Shown here: positions 8,131 through 17,638 of the stretch, piece after piece | Layout: the number at the start of each line of letters is the position of its first letter | How positions within the stretch are numbered: position 1 is the stretch's first letter | DNA from: Amycolatopsis tolypomycina | GTDB lineage: Bacteria; Actinomycetota; Actinomycetes; Mycobacteriales; Pseudonocardiaceae | Direction: 5' to 3' | Length of the DNA stretch: 64,000 nucleotides | Assembly (NCBI RefSeq): GCF_900105945.1 | Contig: NZ_FNSO01000004.1 | Coordinates: 3,658,001-3,722,000, forward strand | Notes under the pieces: generated by a model | The model's input: the letters and a program-made list of their open reading frames with translations, nothing else | What the model was told of the DNA's origin: nothing | The model's database searches: none | Program-made: the position numbers and the translations under genes

Positions 8131-9529
8131 GCCGGGCCTCCGCCGCCGCCCAGTCCGCCGTGCCCGAGGGCTCGTAACGGCGGATCTCCTGCGTCTCGCG
8201 CACCAGCTCCCGCATCGCCGCCAGGTCCGGCAGGTCCTCCCCCAGTGCCCTGGCCTGGACCAGCACGTTGCCCAGCGCCGCCGCCTCGACCGGGCCCGCC
8301 AGTACCGGTACTCCGCACGCGTCCGCCGTCGACTGGCACAGCAGCTCGTTGCGGGCTCCGCCGCCCACCAGGTGGATCACGTCGACACTGCGGCCGGTCA
8401 GGGCGGCCGCCGTGCGGATCGTGCGGCGGTGGGCCATCGCCAGGCTGTCCACGATGCAGCGGACCACCGCCGCGCGGCCGGACGGCGGCCGCTGGCCCGT
8501 GGCCCGGCAGGCCGCCGTGAGACGGGCCGGCATGTCGCCCGGGGGCAGGAACTCCGGTGCGTCGATGTCCACCACCGCGGCCAGCGGCGGGGACGCGGCC
8601 GCGGCGGCCAGCAACGACGGCAGTTCTTCGGGGCACGACCACGTGCGCAACGTCTCCGACAGCACCCACAGGCCCATCACGTTGCGCAGGAACCGGATCG
8701 TGCCGTCGACGCCGCCCTCGTTCGTGAAGTTCGCCGCCAGTGCCGCGTCGCCCAGCTCCGGTGCGGGCAGCTCCAGGCCGGCCAGCGACCACGTGCCCGA
8801 GGAGATGTAGGCGAAGTTCGTGCCGGGGGACGCGGGTACCGCTACCACCGCCGACGCCGTGTCGTGCGAGCCCACCGCCACCACCGGCAGGCCCGACAGC
8901 TCGTCCGCCGTGCCGACCACCGTGCCCGGGTCGCGCAGCGGGGGCAGCAGCCGCGGCGGGATTCCCACCTTCGATGCCAGCGAAGCAGCCCACGTACGCG
9001 CGCGGACGTCGTACAGCTGGGTCGTCGACGCGTTCGTGCGCTCGGCGCCGATCGCGCCCGTCAGCCAGTAGTTCAGCAGGTCCGGGATGAGCAGCAGCGT
9101 CGACGCCGTCTCCAGGCGGTCGCCTTCGGAAACCAGCTGGTACAGCGTGTTGAACGGCAGCTGCTGCAAGCCCGTCACGTCGTACAGGGAACGTGCGGAG
9201 ACGACCGCGGCCACCGACTCGGGCACGCCGTCGGTGCGTGCGTCGCGGTAGTGGACCGGGTTGCCGAGCAGCGCGCCGCGCTCGTCCAGCAGCCCGTAGT
9301 CGACCGCCCAGGAGTCGATGCCGACGCCGTCCAGGCGCCCCGCTTCGCGGATCCCGGCCAGGGTTTCGCGGTAGAGGCCCAGGATGTCCCAGTACAGCGC
9401 CGGCCCCGCGCGGACGCCGCCGTTCGGGAAGCGCCGGACCTCCTCGACGCGCAACACGCCGGGTCCCACGGTCCCGGCCATCACCCGCCCGCTGGACGCG
9501 CCGAGGTCGACGGCCGCGACTCGCTTCAC
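8120..9529 (-). CDS. rhaB: Rhamnulokinase
   Basis: The 469-residue FGGY-family kinase begins with the ATP-binding motif AAVDLGASSGRVMAG and has the internal signatures GIDSWAVDYGLLD, VGSHDTASAVVAVP and HLVGGGARNELLCQ. These fit RhaB, which phosphorylates L-rhamnulose to L-rhamnulose-1-phosphate in the cytoplasm. The GTG start at 9529 overlaps the upstream isomerase stop by 4 nt, so it is the last gene of the rhamnose operon. The product is the substrate of the aldolase domain encoded two genes upstream. Length is as expected for the family. Confidence 0.9.
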   Translation of the reverse strand: MKRVAAVDLGASSGRVMAGTVGPGVLRVEEVRRFPNGGVRAGPALYWDILGLYRETLAGIREAGRLDGVGIDSWAVDYGLLDERGALLGNPVHYRDARTDGVPESVAAVVSARSLYDVTGLQQLPFNTLYQLVSEGDRLETASTLLLIPDLLNYWLTGAIGAERTNASTTQLYDVRARTWAASLASKVGIPPRLLPPLRDPGTVVGTADELSGLPVVAVGSHDTASAVVAVPASPGTNFAYISSGTWSLAGLELPAPELGDAALAANFTNEGGVDGTIRFLRNVMGLWVLSETLRTWSCPEELPSLLAAAAASPPLAAVVDIDAPEFLPPGDMPARLTAACRATGQRPPSGRAAVVRCIVDSLAMAHRRTIRTAAALTGRSVDVIHLVGGGARNELLCQSTADACGVPVLAGPVEAAALGNVLVQARALGEDLPDLAAMRELVRETQEIRRYEPSGTADWAAAEARLRG

Positions 9530-10947
9530 GCGCGCACCACCGTCAGCTCCAGCCCGAGCAGGTCCGCGACCGCCGTCAGCTCGGCGACGCGGTGGCCCGT
9601 GCCCAGCGCCCAGTGGTGCGCGATGCCGCTGGCGGACCAGGCGTCGGTCCACTCCCCCGGGTCGCAGCCGAAGTCGACGCGGGAGGTCGTGTTGCCGATC
9701 CGCAGCAGCGGCCCGGGCACCACCGTGCCTTCGGCCGCGATCAGCGTGAACGTCCCGTCGCGGCCCTGGCCGAGCCCGCACAGCGTCACCGGCCCGTGCT
9801 TGACGTCGAACTCCACCGAAACGCCCCAGCCGCGCTTGCCGTGGTAGACGCCCAGGCCGCGCAGCAGCGGCTTGCGGGCGCTGATCCCGAGGTGCGCCGG
9901 GCCGTCGTGGCCCATCTCGACCACGCCGTCCCGGAAGTTCAGCGCCTGCAGCTCGGTGAACGAGCCGCCGGCGCCGAGGCGGTCCATGACGAGCATGGCC
10001 AGTGACGTCCGCAGCTCGTACTCGCCGACGGCCGGGATGCCGCGGGCGGTGAGCAGGGACGCGCCGAGGATGAAGCCGGCGCCGACGCGCTCGTGCGTCT
10101 CGCCGTCGAGACCCCGGTGGTAGTAGGCCAGGGAGTCGAGCGAGAAGTCGTCGACGAGCCGGTCGAGCGCCACCGACACCCGGGCGCCCCACGCGAAGTC
10201 TTCGTCCACAACGGACTCGTCCACAGTGAACACTTCGCGGGCCAGCGCGACCCGCGCGGCGGTTTCGTCGTCGGTCACCTTTTCCACCCGCACCCGCAGG
10301 TCGTCGACCTCCAGGATCTCGACGTGCCCGCCGAGCTGGGCCGACACCAGCGTCGGATCGGTGGAGACGTCCATCATGCCCGGGTAGAGGTGCCCGAGCA
10401 GGCCGTGGCGCCCGTGCCGCAGCGCCGCCCGCACCCCGGCCGCCTTGATCCAGCGCTCGATCCGCGTCCACGCCCGCGGATCCTCCAGGTACCCGGACAC
10501 CGAGCGGAACTCGACGCCGAGGCGGCGGAACGCGTTCGCCATCTCGGGCAGCGGGCAGGCGCCGCAGTAGGCCAGCCACGCGCCGGTGTCGAAGGACTCG
10601 TGGTCCATGGCCTCGGTGGGCTGCAGGTTCAGCAGCAGCACCGGCGCGCCCGAACGCTGCGCGACCGGGGCCAGCATGCTGGACGTCAGGTACGTCGTGA
10701 GGAAGCCGATGATCAGGTCGCACCCGGCCACCCGCAGCTTTTCGGCCGCGGCCGACCCTTCCTGGGCGTCCGAGACGAACCCGGCGTCGACGACCTCGCA
10801 GTCCATAGTGGACAGCCGCTCGGTGACGCGCCGGGCCGAGGCCTGCAGCTGGGGCAGCAGCTCCGGGAACTGCGGCCAGTACGCGCCGAGCCCGCCGGAG
10901 ACGAGCCCGACCCGGGTGCGGCGCGGGGTGATGCGGTCGAGCGTCAT
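9526..10947 (-). CDS. L-fucose/L-arabinose isomerase-family protein
   Basis: The 473-residue protein resembles the AraA/FucI fold: an N-terminal Rossmann-like half (RVGLVSGGLGAYWPQFPEL, CDLIIGFLTTYLTSSMLAPV, GAPVLLLNLQP) and a C-terminal half with GYLEDPRAW, EVGDINA-like segments and a glycine-rich barrel. Such enzymes interconvert aldoses and ketoses. It sits inside the rhamnose operon between the aldolase/dehydrogenase fusion and rhaB, with a 4-nt overlap with rhaB. A true L-rhamnose isomerase is already encoded upstream, so this gene is either a second isomerase for a related 6-deoxy sugar or has a new role. I cannot identify its metal ligands with certainty by eye. Confidence 0.7.
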   Translation of the reverse strand: MTLDRITPRRTRVGLVSGGLGAYWPQFPELLPQLQASARRVTERLSTMDCEVVDAGFVSDAQEGSAAAEKLRVAGCDLIIGFLTTYLTSSMLAPVAQRSGAPVLLLNLQPTEAMDHESFDTGAWLAYCGACPLPEMANAFRRLGVEFRSVSGYLEDPRAWTRIERWIKAAGVRAALRHGRHGLLGHLYPGMMDVSTDPTLVSAQLGGHVEILEVDDLRVRVEKVTDDETAARVALAREVFTVDESVVDEDFAWGARVSVALDRLVDDFSLDSLAYYHRGLDGETHERVGAGFILGASLLTARGIPAVGEYELRTSLAMLVMDRLGAGGSFTELQALNFRDGVVEMGHDGPAHLGISARKPLLRGLGVYHGKRGWGVSVEFDVKHGPVTLCGLGQGRDGTFTLIAAEGTVVPGPLLRIGNTTSRVDFGCDPGEWTDAWSASGIAHHWALGTGHRVAELTAVADLLGLELTVVRA

Positions 10948-10955
10948 GAGTACTC

Positions 10956-12980
10956 CTAACGCAGGAACGCGGCGGCCACCCCGGCGTCCACCGGCACGTG
11001 CAGGCCGGTGGTGTGGGTCAGCTCGCCGCCGGTGAGGGCGAACACCGCGGCGGCGACGTGCTCGGGCAGCACCTCGCGCTTGAGGATGGTCCGCTGGGCG
11101 TAGAACTCGCCGAGCTTCGCCTCTTCGACGCCGTAGACCGCGGCCCGCTGGGCGCCCCAGCCGCCGGCGAAGATGCCGGAGCCCTGGACGACGCCGTCGG
11201 GGTTGACGCCGTTGACGCGGATGCCGTGCCCACCCAGCTCGGCGGCCAGGAGCCGGACCTGGTGGGCCTGGTCGGCCTTGGCGGCGCCGTAGGCGACGTT
11301 GTTCGGGCCCGCGAACACCGAGTTCTTCGACGAGATGTAGACGATGTCCCCGCCGATGCCCTGGTCGATCATGGCCTTGGCCGCCGCCCGGGCGACCAGG
11401 AACGAGCCCTTCGCCATGACGTCGTGCTGCAGGTCCCAGTCGCGTTCGGTGGTCTCCAGCAGCGGCTTCGAGATGGACAGCCCGGCGTTGTTCACGACCA
11501 GGTCGATGCCGCCGTAGGCCAGCACGGTCGCGTCGATTGCGGCCTGGACCGCCGCGGCGTCGGTGACGTCGGCGGTGACTGCGGTGCCGCCGATCTCCGC
11601 CGCGACTTCCGTGGCCGCGTCGCCGTTGAGGTCGGCGATCGTCACGCAGGCCCCCTCGGCCGCGAGCCGCTGGGCGATGGCCTTGCCGATGCCCGACCCC
11701 GCGCCGGTGACCAGGGCGATCCTGCCGGCCAGGGGCTTCGGCTTGGGCATGCGCTGGAGTTTGGCTTCTTCGAGGGCCCAGTATTCGATCCGGAACTTCT
11801 CGCTTTCCGGGATCGGCGCATAGGTCGAGACGGCTTCGGCGCCGCGCATGACGTTGATGGCGTTGACGTAGAACTCGCCCGCCACCCGCGCGGTCTGCTT
11901 GTCCTTGCCGAAGGAGAACATCCCGACCCCGGGGACGAGCACGATCGCCGGGTCGGCCCCGCGCATCGCGGGCGAATCCGCATTCGCGTGCCGGTCGTAG
12001 TAGGCCGCATACTCCGCACGGTATTCGGTATGCAATTCCTTCAGGCGTTCGCGGACACTGTCGACCGGAGCCGTCGCGGGCAGGTCGAGCACGAGGGGCC
12101 GGACCTTGGTGCGCAGGAAGTGGTCGGGACACGACGTGCCCAGCGCCGCAAGGGGTTGGAGCTTCTCGCGAGCCAGGAAGTCGAGCACGACCTCGCTGTC
12201 GGTGTAGTGCCCGACGACCTGCTGGTCGGTGGCGGCGAGCCCGCGGATCACCGGCGCCAGCGCGGCCGCCCGCGCCCGGCGTTCGGCGGTGGGCAGGGCT
12301 TCGAAGCCGGGGACCACCGGGCCGAACGGCTCCGGCGCGCCCCGCTCGGCCAGGAAGGATTCGGCCGTGCGGATGATCTCCAGGGAGTTGCGCTCGCACT
12401 CCTCGGAGGTGGCGCCCCACGCCGTGATGCCGTGGCCGCCGAGGATCACGCCGATGGCCTGGGGGTTGGCCGCCTTGACCGCGGCGATGTCCAGGCCGAG
12501 CTGGAACCCGGGCCGCCGCCAGTCGACCCACGCGACGCGGTCGCCGAAGCACTCCTTGGTCAGGGCTGGGCCGTCGGCCGCCGTGGCCAGCGCGATGCCC
12601 GAGTCGGGGTGCAGGTGGTCGACGTGCGCGGCCTCGACGAGACCGTGCATCGCCGTGTCGATCGACGGCGCCGCGCCGCCGCGGCCGTGCAGGCAGTAGT
12701 CGAACGCGGCGACCATCTCGTCCTCGCGCTCGACGCCCGGGTACACGTCGACCAGGGCCCGCAGCCGGTCCAGCCGCAGTACCGCGAGGCCCGCCTCGGT
12801 CAGCGTGCCGAGGTCGCCGCCGGAGCCCTTGACCCACAGGACGTCGGTGGGCGAGCCGGTGACCGGGTCGGTCAGCGCGCCCTTGGCGGAGGTGTTGCCG
12901 CCGGCGTAGTTGGTGTTGCGCGGGTCGGCCCCGAGCGCGTTGCTGCGCGCGATGAGCTGCTCCGGCACGGTCATCGTCAT
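10956..12980 (-). CDS. rhaEW: Bifunctional rhamnulose-1-phosphate aldolase / lactaldehyde dehydrogenase
   Basis: The 674-residue protein is a fusion. Residues 1 to about 400 form a class II aldolase/adducin domain (GGNTSAKG near 28, DHLHPDSGIALA, GVILGGHGITAWG). Residues about 420-674 form a short-chain dehydrogenase with the Rossmann motif LVTGAGSGIGKAIA, catalytic YGAAKAD (YxxxK) and VVNNAG. RhaEW-type fusions split rhamnulose-1-phosphate into dihydroxyacetone phosphate and L-lactaldehyde and oxidise the latter to lactate. The ATG at 12980 overlaps the rhaI stop; an in-frame ATG at 12974 has better spacing (7 nt) from GGGGAG, so translation may begin two codons later. Eight bases separate it from the next gene. 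Confidence 0.9.
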   Translation of the reverse strand: MTMTVPEQLIARSNALGADPRNTNYAGGNTSAKGALTDPVTGSPTDVLWVKGSGGDLGTLTEAGLAVLRLDRLRALVDVYPGVEREDEMVAAFDYCLHGRGGAAPSIDTAMHGLVEAAHVDHLHPDSGIALATAADGPALTKECFGDRVAWVDWRRPGFQLGLDIAAVKAANPQAIGVILGGHGITAWGATSEECERNSLEIIRTAESFLAERGAPEPFGPVVPGFEALPTAERRARAAALAPVIRGLAATDQQVVGHYTDSEVVLDFLAREKLQPLAALGTSCPDHFLRTKVRPLVLDLPATAPVDSVRERLKELHTEYRAEYAAYYDRHANADSPAMRGADPAIVLVPGVGMFSFGKDKQTARVAGEFYVNAINVMRGAEAVSTYAPIPESEKFRIEYWALEEAKLQRMPKPKPLAGRIALVTGAGSGIGKAIAQRLAAEGACVTIADLNGDAATEVAAEIGGTAVTADVTDAAAVQAAIDATVLAYGGIDLVVNNAGLSISKPLLETTERDWDLQHDVMAKGSFLVARAAAKAMIDQGIGGDIVYISSKNSVFAGPNNVAYGAAKADQAHQVRLLAAELGGHGIRVNGVNPDGVVQGSGIFAGGWGAQRAAVYGVEEAKLGEFYAQRTILKREVLPEHVAAAVFALTGGELTHTTGLHVPVDAGVAAAFLR

Positions 12981-14140
12981 GCTCCCCATCCGGCCTGCGT
13001 GCCGCCGGCGCGCTCGGCCACGATCTTCTCCTGGTACCCGCTGCGGTGGTAGGCGGCGATCGGGTCCGGGTCGAGCCCGGCCTCGGTGCGCAGCTCGGCC
13101 AGCAGCGGCCGGACGTCGGTGTTGTAGGCGTCCATCAGCACGGCGTTCGCCTCGAGGACGTTGCCCGCCTGCTGGGCCGCGCGCAGTGCGTTGCGGTCGA
13201 CGAGCAGGGCCTTCGCGGTCGCTTCCTGGACGTTCATCACCGACCGGATGATCGCCGGGATCTTCGCCTCGATGTTGTGGCACTGGTCGAGCATGAACGC
13301 GATGCCGTACGAAGGGTCGAGGGCGTCGGCGCGGACGATCTCGTACATGATCCGGAACAGCTGGAACGGGTCCGCCGCCCCGACCATCAGGTCGTCGTCG
13401 GCGTAGAACCGCGAGTTGAAGTCGAACGCGCCGAGCTTCCCGGCCCGCAGCAGGAACGCGACGATGAACTCGATGTTCGTCCCCGGGGCGTGGTGCCCGG
13501 TGTCGATGCAGACCGTCGCCCGCTCCCCCAGCTCGATGCAGTGGGCGTAGGAGGTGCCCCAGTCCGGGACGTCGGTGGCGTAGAACGCCGGCTCGAACAG
13601 CTTGTACTCCAGCAGCATCCGCTGCTGGAGCCCCAGCCGGTCGTACGTCTCGCGCAGCGCCGACGCCAGCCTGTCCTGCCGGTCGCGGATGTCGTCCTGG
13701 CCGGGGTAGTTGATCCCGTCGGAGAACCACAGCTTCAGGTCGCGCGAGCCGGTCGCGTCCATGATGTCGATGGCTTCCAGGAGGTGGTCGGTCGCCTTGC
13801 GGCGGATGCCGGCGTCGGGGTTGGTCACCGAGCCGAGCTTGTAGTCCTCGTCCTGGAAGACGTTGGTGTTGATCGCGCCGATTTCGACGCCGAGGTCACG
13901 CGCATAGGCGGTCAGGGCGGCGTAGTCGTCGACCTTGTCCCACGGGATGTGCAGCGCGACGCTCGGCGCAACGCCGGTGAGCTTGTGCACCATCGCGGCG
14001 TCGGCGATCTTCTCCTCGGGCGTGCGCGGCACGCCCGGTTGCGGGAACACCTTGAACCGGGTGCCCGAGTTCGCGTACGCCCACGACGGCGTCTCGATGC
14101 GCTGGGCCCGCAGAGCCGCTTTGACATCCACGGCGATCAC
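12977..14140 (-). CDS. rhaI: L-rhamnose isomerase
   Basis: The 387-residue protein is a TIM-barrel isomerase of the RhaI type found in actinobacteria and Pseudomonas: SWAYANSGTRFKVFPQPG near the N terminus, then LKLWFSDGINYPGQDD, LEYKLFEPAFYATDV, CIDTGHHAPGTNIEFIVA and FDFNSRFYADDDL, which carry the likely metal-binding Glu, Asp and His residues. It converts L-rhamnose to L-rhamnulose. The GTG at 14140 overlaps the mutarotase stop codon by 4 nt; a second in-frame GTG at 14131 is possible. It follows rhaM and precedes rhaEW in the operon, matching pathway order. Confidence 0.92.
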   Translation of the reverse strand: MIAVDVKAALRAQRIETPSWAYANSGTRFKVFPQPGVPRTPEEKIADAAMVHKLTGVAPSVALHIPWDKVDDYAALTAYARDLGVEIGAINTNVFQDEDYKLGSVTNPDAGIRRKATDHLLEAIDIMDATGSRDLKLWFSDGINYPGQDDIRDRQDRLASALRETYDRLGLQQRMLLEYKLFEPAFYATDVPDWGTSYAHCIELGERATVCIDTGHHAPGTNIEFIVAFLLRAGKLGAFDFNSRFYADDDLMVGAADPFQLFRIMYEIVRADALDPSYGIAFMLDQCHNIEAKIPAIIRSVMNVQEATAKALLVDRNALRAAQQAGNVLEANAVLMDAYNTDVRPLLAELRTEAGLDPDPIAAYHRSGYQEKIVAERAGGTQAGWGA

Positions 14141-14481
14141 TGTCCTTCCGCGACAGGGGTGGGGTCGAGGTGGAAGACCTCGGCCAGGAGCTGGAAGCCT
14201 TCGTCGGGCGGGCCGCCGTCGAGGCCGGTGAAGAACTCCGCCATCTCCGCCTGCCAGCGCGTGTTGACCTCGGTCTCGGCCATCGCGGCCTGTGCGGCGG
14301 CGAGGTCGTCGGCCTCGACGTAACCGATCAGGAGGCCGTCCTCGCGCAGGAAGAGCGAGTAGTTGCGCCAGCCGGTGTCGCGCAGGGCCTGCTGCATCTC
14401 GGGCCAGACGGCGCGGTGGCGCTCGGCGTACTCGGCCCTCCGGTCGGGTTTGACCTGCAGGCAGAAGCAGTATCGGGGCAC
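14137..14481 (-). CDS. rhaM: L-rhamnose mutarotase
   Basis: The 114-residue protein begins MPRYCFCLQVKPDRRAEYAE and contains HRAVWPEMQQALRDTGWRNY and SLFLREDGLLIGYVE, the conserved pattern of the RhaM/RhaU ferredoxin-like fold. It equilibrates alpha- and beta-anomers of L-rhamnose, feeding the isomerase whose gene overlaps its 3' end by 4 nt. The GTG at 14481 is the only start near the conserved N terminus. A 55-nt gap with repeated CCCGGCCGGG separates it from the substrate-binding-protein gene upstream. Confidence 0.92.
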   Translation of the reverse strand: MPRYCFCLQVKPDRRAEYAERHRAVWPEMQQALRDTGWRNYSLFLREDGLLIGYVEADDLAAAQAAMAETEVNTRWQAEMAEFFTGLDGGPPDEGFQLLAEVFHLDPTPVAEGQ

Positions 14482-14536
14482 AGTCCATCCTTGGTGGGAC
14501 CCGGCCGGGCCGCCCGTCGCGACCCGGCCGGGAGTA

Positions 14537-15598
14537 TCAGAAGTTGAACTTGTCGATGTTGTTCGCGTCGAACGTCGTCGGCGGGCCGAGGACGATCTCG
14601 CCGCTCTCGCCGATCGTGTACTCGCCGAGCTTGCCCGCCTTGAACTTCTCACCCTGCTTGCCGGTGATCTGGCCGGACTTGAGGGCGACACCCGCGTAGG
14701 CGGCGAGGTAGCCGATGTCGGCCGGGTTCCACAGCGCGAACTGCTTGACCGTGCCGTCCTTGACGAAGGCGCGCATCTGGTTCGGCGTGCCCAGCCCGGT
14801 CACCGCGACCTTGCCCTTGTAGCTCGACGTGCTGACGTACCGCGCGGCGGCCGCGATGCCGACCGTGGTCGGCGAGACGATCACCTTGAGGTTCGGGAAC
14901 GACTGCAGCAGGCCCTGGGCCTCCTGGAACGACTTCTGGTCGTCGTCGTTGCCGTAGGCGATCTTGTCCAGCTTGATGTTCGCGTACTCCGGCTTGGCCA
15001 GCTCCTTCTTCAGGACCTCGATCCAGGCGTTCTGGTTGGTGGCGTTCGGCGTCGCGGACAGCACCGCGATCTCGCCCGACCCACCGGTCAGGTCCTTGGC
15101 CTGCTTGGCCAGCGCCTCGCCGATGCCCTGGGTGGTGGCCTGGTTGATGAAGACGTCGCGGCAGTCCTTCGCCGCGTCGGAGTCGAACGCGACGACCTTG
15201 ATGCCGGCACTGCGGGCCTGGTTGAGCGACGGGCAGACGGCGTTCGGGTCGTTCGCGGCGATGCCGATGACGTCCTGCTGCTGCTGGATGAGCGTGTTGA
15301 TGTAGCTGACCTGCGACGACGCGCTGGCGTCGTTCGGCCCGACCAGCTTGTACTCGCCCTTCAGCTCACCGAGGGCCTCCTTGCCGCCGGAGACCTCGAT
15401 GTCGCTGTAGGGGTTGTTCAGCTGCTTGGGCAGGAACGCCATCTTGACGCCCTCCTTCGCCGCGGCGTTCGGGTCCGCCGCCGCGGTGGACTGCTGGCCG
15501 CCGGAACCGGCGTTGTCGTTCTTGGTCGTGCCGCTGCACGCGGCCAGGACCAGCACCAGCCCGGCCGACACTGCACCGGTGAGGAACCGTCGGGACAT
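14537..15598 (-). CDS. rhaS: Rhamnose ABC transporter substrate-binding lipoprotein
   Basis: The 353-residue protein starts with MSRRFLTGAV, a hydrophobic stretch and the lipobox LAAC, with lipidated Cys21. The mature part has the periplasmic-binding-protein type I pattern of sugar receptors: KMAFLPKQLNNPY, VDVIGIAANDP-like and VVAFDSDAAKD segments, and NATNQNAWIEVLK. The protein should be anchored outside the membrane and deliver L-rhamnose to the RhaPQ permeases. Its ATG is 5 nt after the rhaQ stop codon, so the genes are co-transcribed. Substrate assignment rests on gene context plus resemblance to RhaS. Confidence 0.88.
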   Translation of the reverse strand: MSRRFLTGAVSAGLVLVLAACSGTTKNDNAGSGGQQSTAAADPNAAAKEGVKMAFLPKQLNNPYSDIEVSGGKEALGELKGEYKLVGPNDASASSQVSYINTLIQQQQDVIGIAANDPNAVCPSLNQARSAGIKVVAFDSDAAKDCRDVFINQATTQGIGEALAKQAKDLTGGSGEIAVLSATPNATNQNAWIEVLKKELAKPEYANIKLDKIAYGNDDDQKSFQEAQGLLQSFPNLKVIVSPTTVGIAAAARYVSTSSYKGKVAVTGLGTPNQMRAFVKDGTVKQFALWNPADIGYLAAYAGVALKSGQITGKQGEKFKAGKLGEYTIGESGEIVLGPPTTFDANNIDKFNF

Positions 15599-15603
15599 CT
15601 TCG

Positions 15604-16605
15604 TCACCTTTCCGGGGTTATCGCTTGCTGCCGACGGCGTCGCACTGCCGTGCGGGCCGAAGTCACGATGTTGGGGAGCAGGACCGACACGATCAGGAGC
15701 ACACCGGTCACGATGTTGAGCGCTTCGTTCGAGACGTCCTGCAGGCGCAGGGCGTTCTGCAGCGAGGCCAGCAGGACCACCCCGGCGAGCACGCCGGGCA
15801 GGGTGCCCTTGCCGCCGAAGATGGACACCCCGCCGAGCAGCACGGCGGCGACGACGGCCAGTTCGAGGCCGAAGCCGTTGTCGGCGCGGGCACTGGAGTA
15901 CCGCAGCGTCCACAGGACCCCGGCGAGACCGGCGACCGCGCCGGCCACGACGTACAGCCAGAACTTGAGCCGCCCGGTGCGGATGCCGGCGAACCGGGCC
16001 GCCTGCTCCCCCGCACCCGCCGCGAAGACACCGCGGCCGACCGGGGTCGCGTGCAGCACGACGCCGAAGATCAGGGCGACGACGACCAGCGGGATCAGCA
16101 CGTTCGGGATCGGGCCGTCGCCGATGGTCCCGGTGACCCAGGTCGTGTAGTCGCGCGGGAAGTCGGCGACCGCGCCGTCGCCGAGCACGACGAACGCCAG
16201 CCCGCGGTAGAGAGCCAGGGTGCCGATCGTGACGGCGAGGGACGGCAGCTTCAGCACGGTGACGAAGAAGCCGTTCAACGCGCCGAGGACCGCGCCGAGC
16301 ACGATGCAGAGCGGGATGATCGTCTCGATCGTCAGGCCCGCGTCCCACAGCGAGCCCATCACCGCCGACGTCAGGCCGAGCGTGCTCGCCACCGAGAGGT
16401 CGATCTCGCCGGTGACGATGATGAACGTCATCGGCAGCGCGACCAGCGCGATCGGGAGCAGGTCGAGCAGCAGGAAGGTGAAGTTGCGGCTGGTGCCGAA
16501 GTTCTCGACGGCGCCGGAGGCGACGATCAGGACGATGACCGTCACGAGCACGACGGCGGCGTCCCAGCTGAGCAGCCTGCCGAGCCGGTTTCCCTGGTCA
16601 GACAT
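15604..16605 (-). CDS. rhaQ: Rhamnose ABC transporter permease
   Basis: The 333-residue integral membrane protein has about nine hydrophobic segments and the branched-type sugar permease signatures MTFIIVTGEIDLSVAST, LKLPSLAVTIGTLALYRGLA and AVVAAVLLGGVSIFGGKGT, as in the RbsC/XylH family. It forms the inner-membrane channel with RhaP. Its ATG lies inside the last codons of rhaP (8-nt overlap), indicating translational coupling. The C terminus is strongly basic. Confidence 0.88.
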   Translation of the reverse strand: MSDQGNRLGRLLSWDAAVVLVTVIVLIVASGAVENFGTSRNFTFLLLDLLPIALVALPMTFIIVTGEIDLSVASTLGLTSAVMGSLWDAGLTIETIIPLCIVLGAVLGALNGFFVTVLKLPSLAVTIGTLALYRGLAFVVLGDGAVADFPRDYTTWVTGTIGDGPIPNVLIPLVVVALIFGVVLHATPVGRGVFAAGAGEQAARFAGIRTGRLKFWLYVVAGAVAGLAGVLWTLRYSSARADNGFGLELAVVAAVLLGGVSIFGGKGTLPGVLAGVVLLASLQNALRLQDVSNEALNIVTGVLLIVSVLLPNIVTSARTAVRRRRQQAITPER

Positions 16606-17638
16606 GGGAATCCCTCTTCTTCAGTGCCTTCGCGACCCGGACGGCGACGAGCCGGTCGGCGCCGATGGCGAGCAGGATGAGCGCCCCGACGATCGCCTGC
16701 TGCCAGAACTGGTTGATGTCGAGCACGGCCAGGGCGCTGCCGATGACGGTCAGCAGCAGCGCACCGAGGCCCGCGCCCCAGACCGAGCCGCTGCCGCCGA
16801 ACACGGCGACCCCGCCGACGACGGCCGCGGCGACGACGTTGAGCTCGTAGCCGGTGCCGGCGGCCGCGTCCACGGTGCCGAACCGGGCCGCGAACAGCAC
16901 CCCGGCCAGGCCGGCGAGCGCCCCGCTGACCAGGAACGCCGCGCTGGTGTTGCGGCCGACCTTGATGCCGGCCAGCTTCGCCGCCTGCGGGCTCGACCCC
17001 ATCGCGTACAGCTCGCGGCCGGCGCGGTAGCTCCGCAGCACGATCCCGGCGACGACCAGCACCAGCACCGCGATGAGGACCAGCCACGGCACGCCGAGCA
17101 GCGACGCCGTGCCGAAGTCCAGGAAGGACGCCGGCAGCTTGTCGGCGTTGATCTGCCGGCCGCCGGCCCAGAAGTAGCTGACACCGCGGTAGGCGTAGAG
17201 CGTGCCCAGGGTGACGACCAGCGCGGGCACCTGGCCGAAGCGCACCAGCGCCCCGTTGAGCAGCCCGCACACGGCGCCGACGGCGAGCCCCACCAGGATG
17301 GCGACGATCACCGGCAGGCCGGGGTTGTCCTTCATCAATGAGCCGACGGCGAACGCCGACAGGCCGAGCACCGAGCCGACCGAGAGGTCGATGTTGCGGG
17401 TGATCATCACGATCGCCTGCCCGACGGCGAGCACCGCCAGGATGGCCGTGCCGAGCAGGATGTCGCGGATGCTCTGGCCCGAGAGGAACCGCGAGTTCTG
17501 CGTCGCGGTGAACGCGACCAGCACGACCAGGGCTCCCGCGATGCCGGATTCACGGGCCTTCAGCACGTTCGCGGTCCACGACCGTCGCGAGTGGACGGTG
17601 GGTTCCCCGGTCACGCGGGCCTCCTCGGTGACGGTCAT
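16598..17638 (-). CDS. rhaP: Rhamnose ABC transporter permease
   Basis: This 346-residue permease is a paralogue of RhaQ: AIVMITRNIDLSVGSVLGLS, VPALVVTLGTLYAYRGVSYF and NVVAAAVVGGVAVFGGSGSVWG are the equivalent motifs. An N-terminal hydrophilic extension of about 30 residues precedes the first membrane segment. The ATG at 17638 overlaps the rhaT stop (ATGA), and its own stop overlaps the rhaQ start. The order ATPase, permease, permease, binding protein matches the RhaTPQS systems of rhizobia. Confidence 0.88.
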   Translation of the reverse strand: MTVTEEARVTGEPTVHSRRSWTANVLKARESGIAGALVVLVAFTATQNSRFLSGQSIRDILLGTAILAVLAVGQAIVMITRNIDLSVGSVLGLSAFAVGSLMKDNPGLPVIVAILVGLAVGAVCGLLNGALVRFGQVPALVVTLGTLYAYRGVSYFWAGGRQINADKLPASFLDFGTASLLGVPWLVLIAVLVLVVAGIVLRSYRAGRELYAMGSSPQAAKLAGIKVGRNTSAAFLVSGALAGLAGVLFAARFGTVDAAAGTGYELNVVAAAVVGGVAVFGGSGSVWGAGLGALLLTVIGSALAVLDINQFWQQAIVGALILLAIGADRLVAVRVAKALKKRDSHV

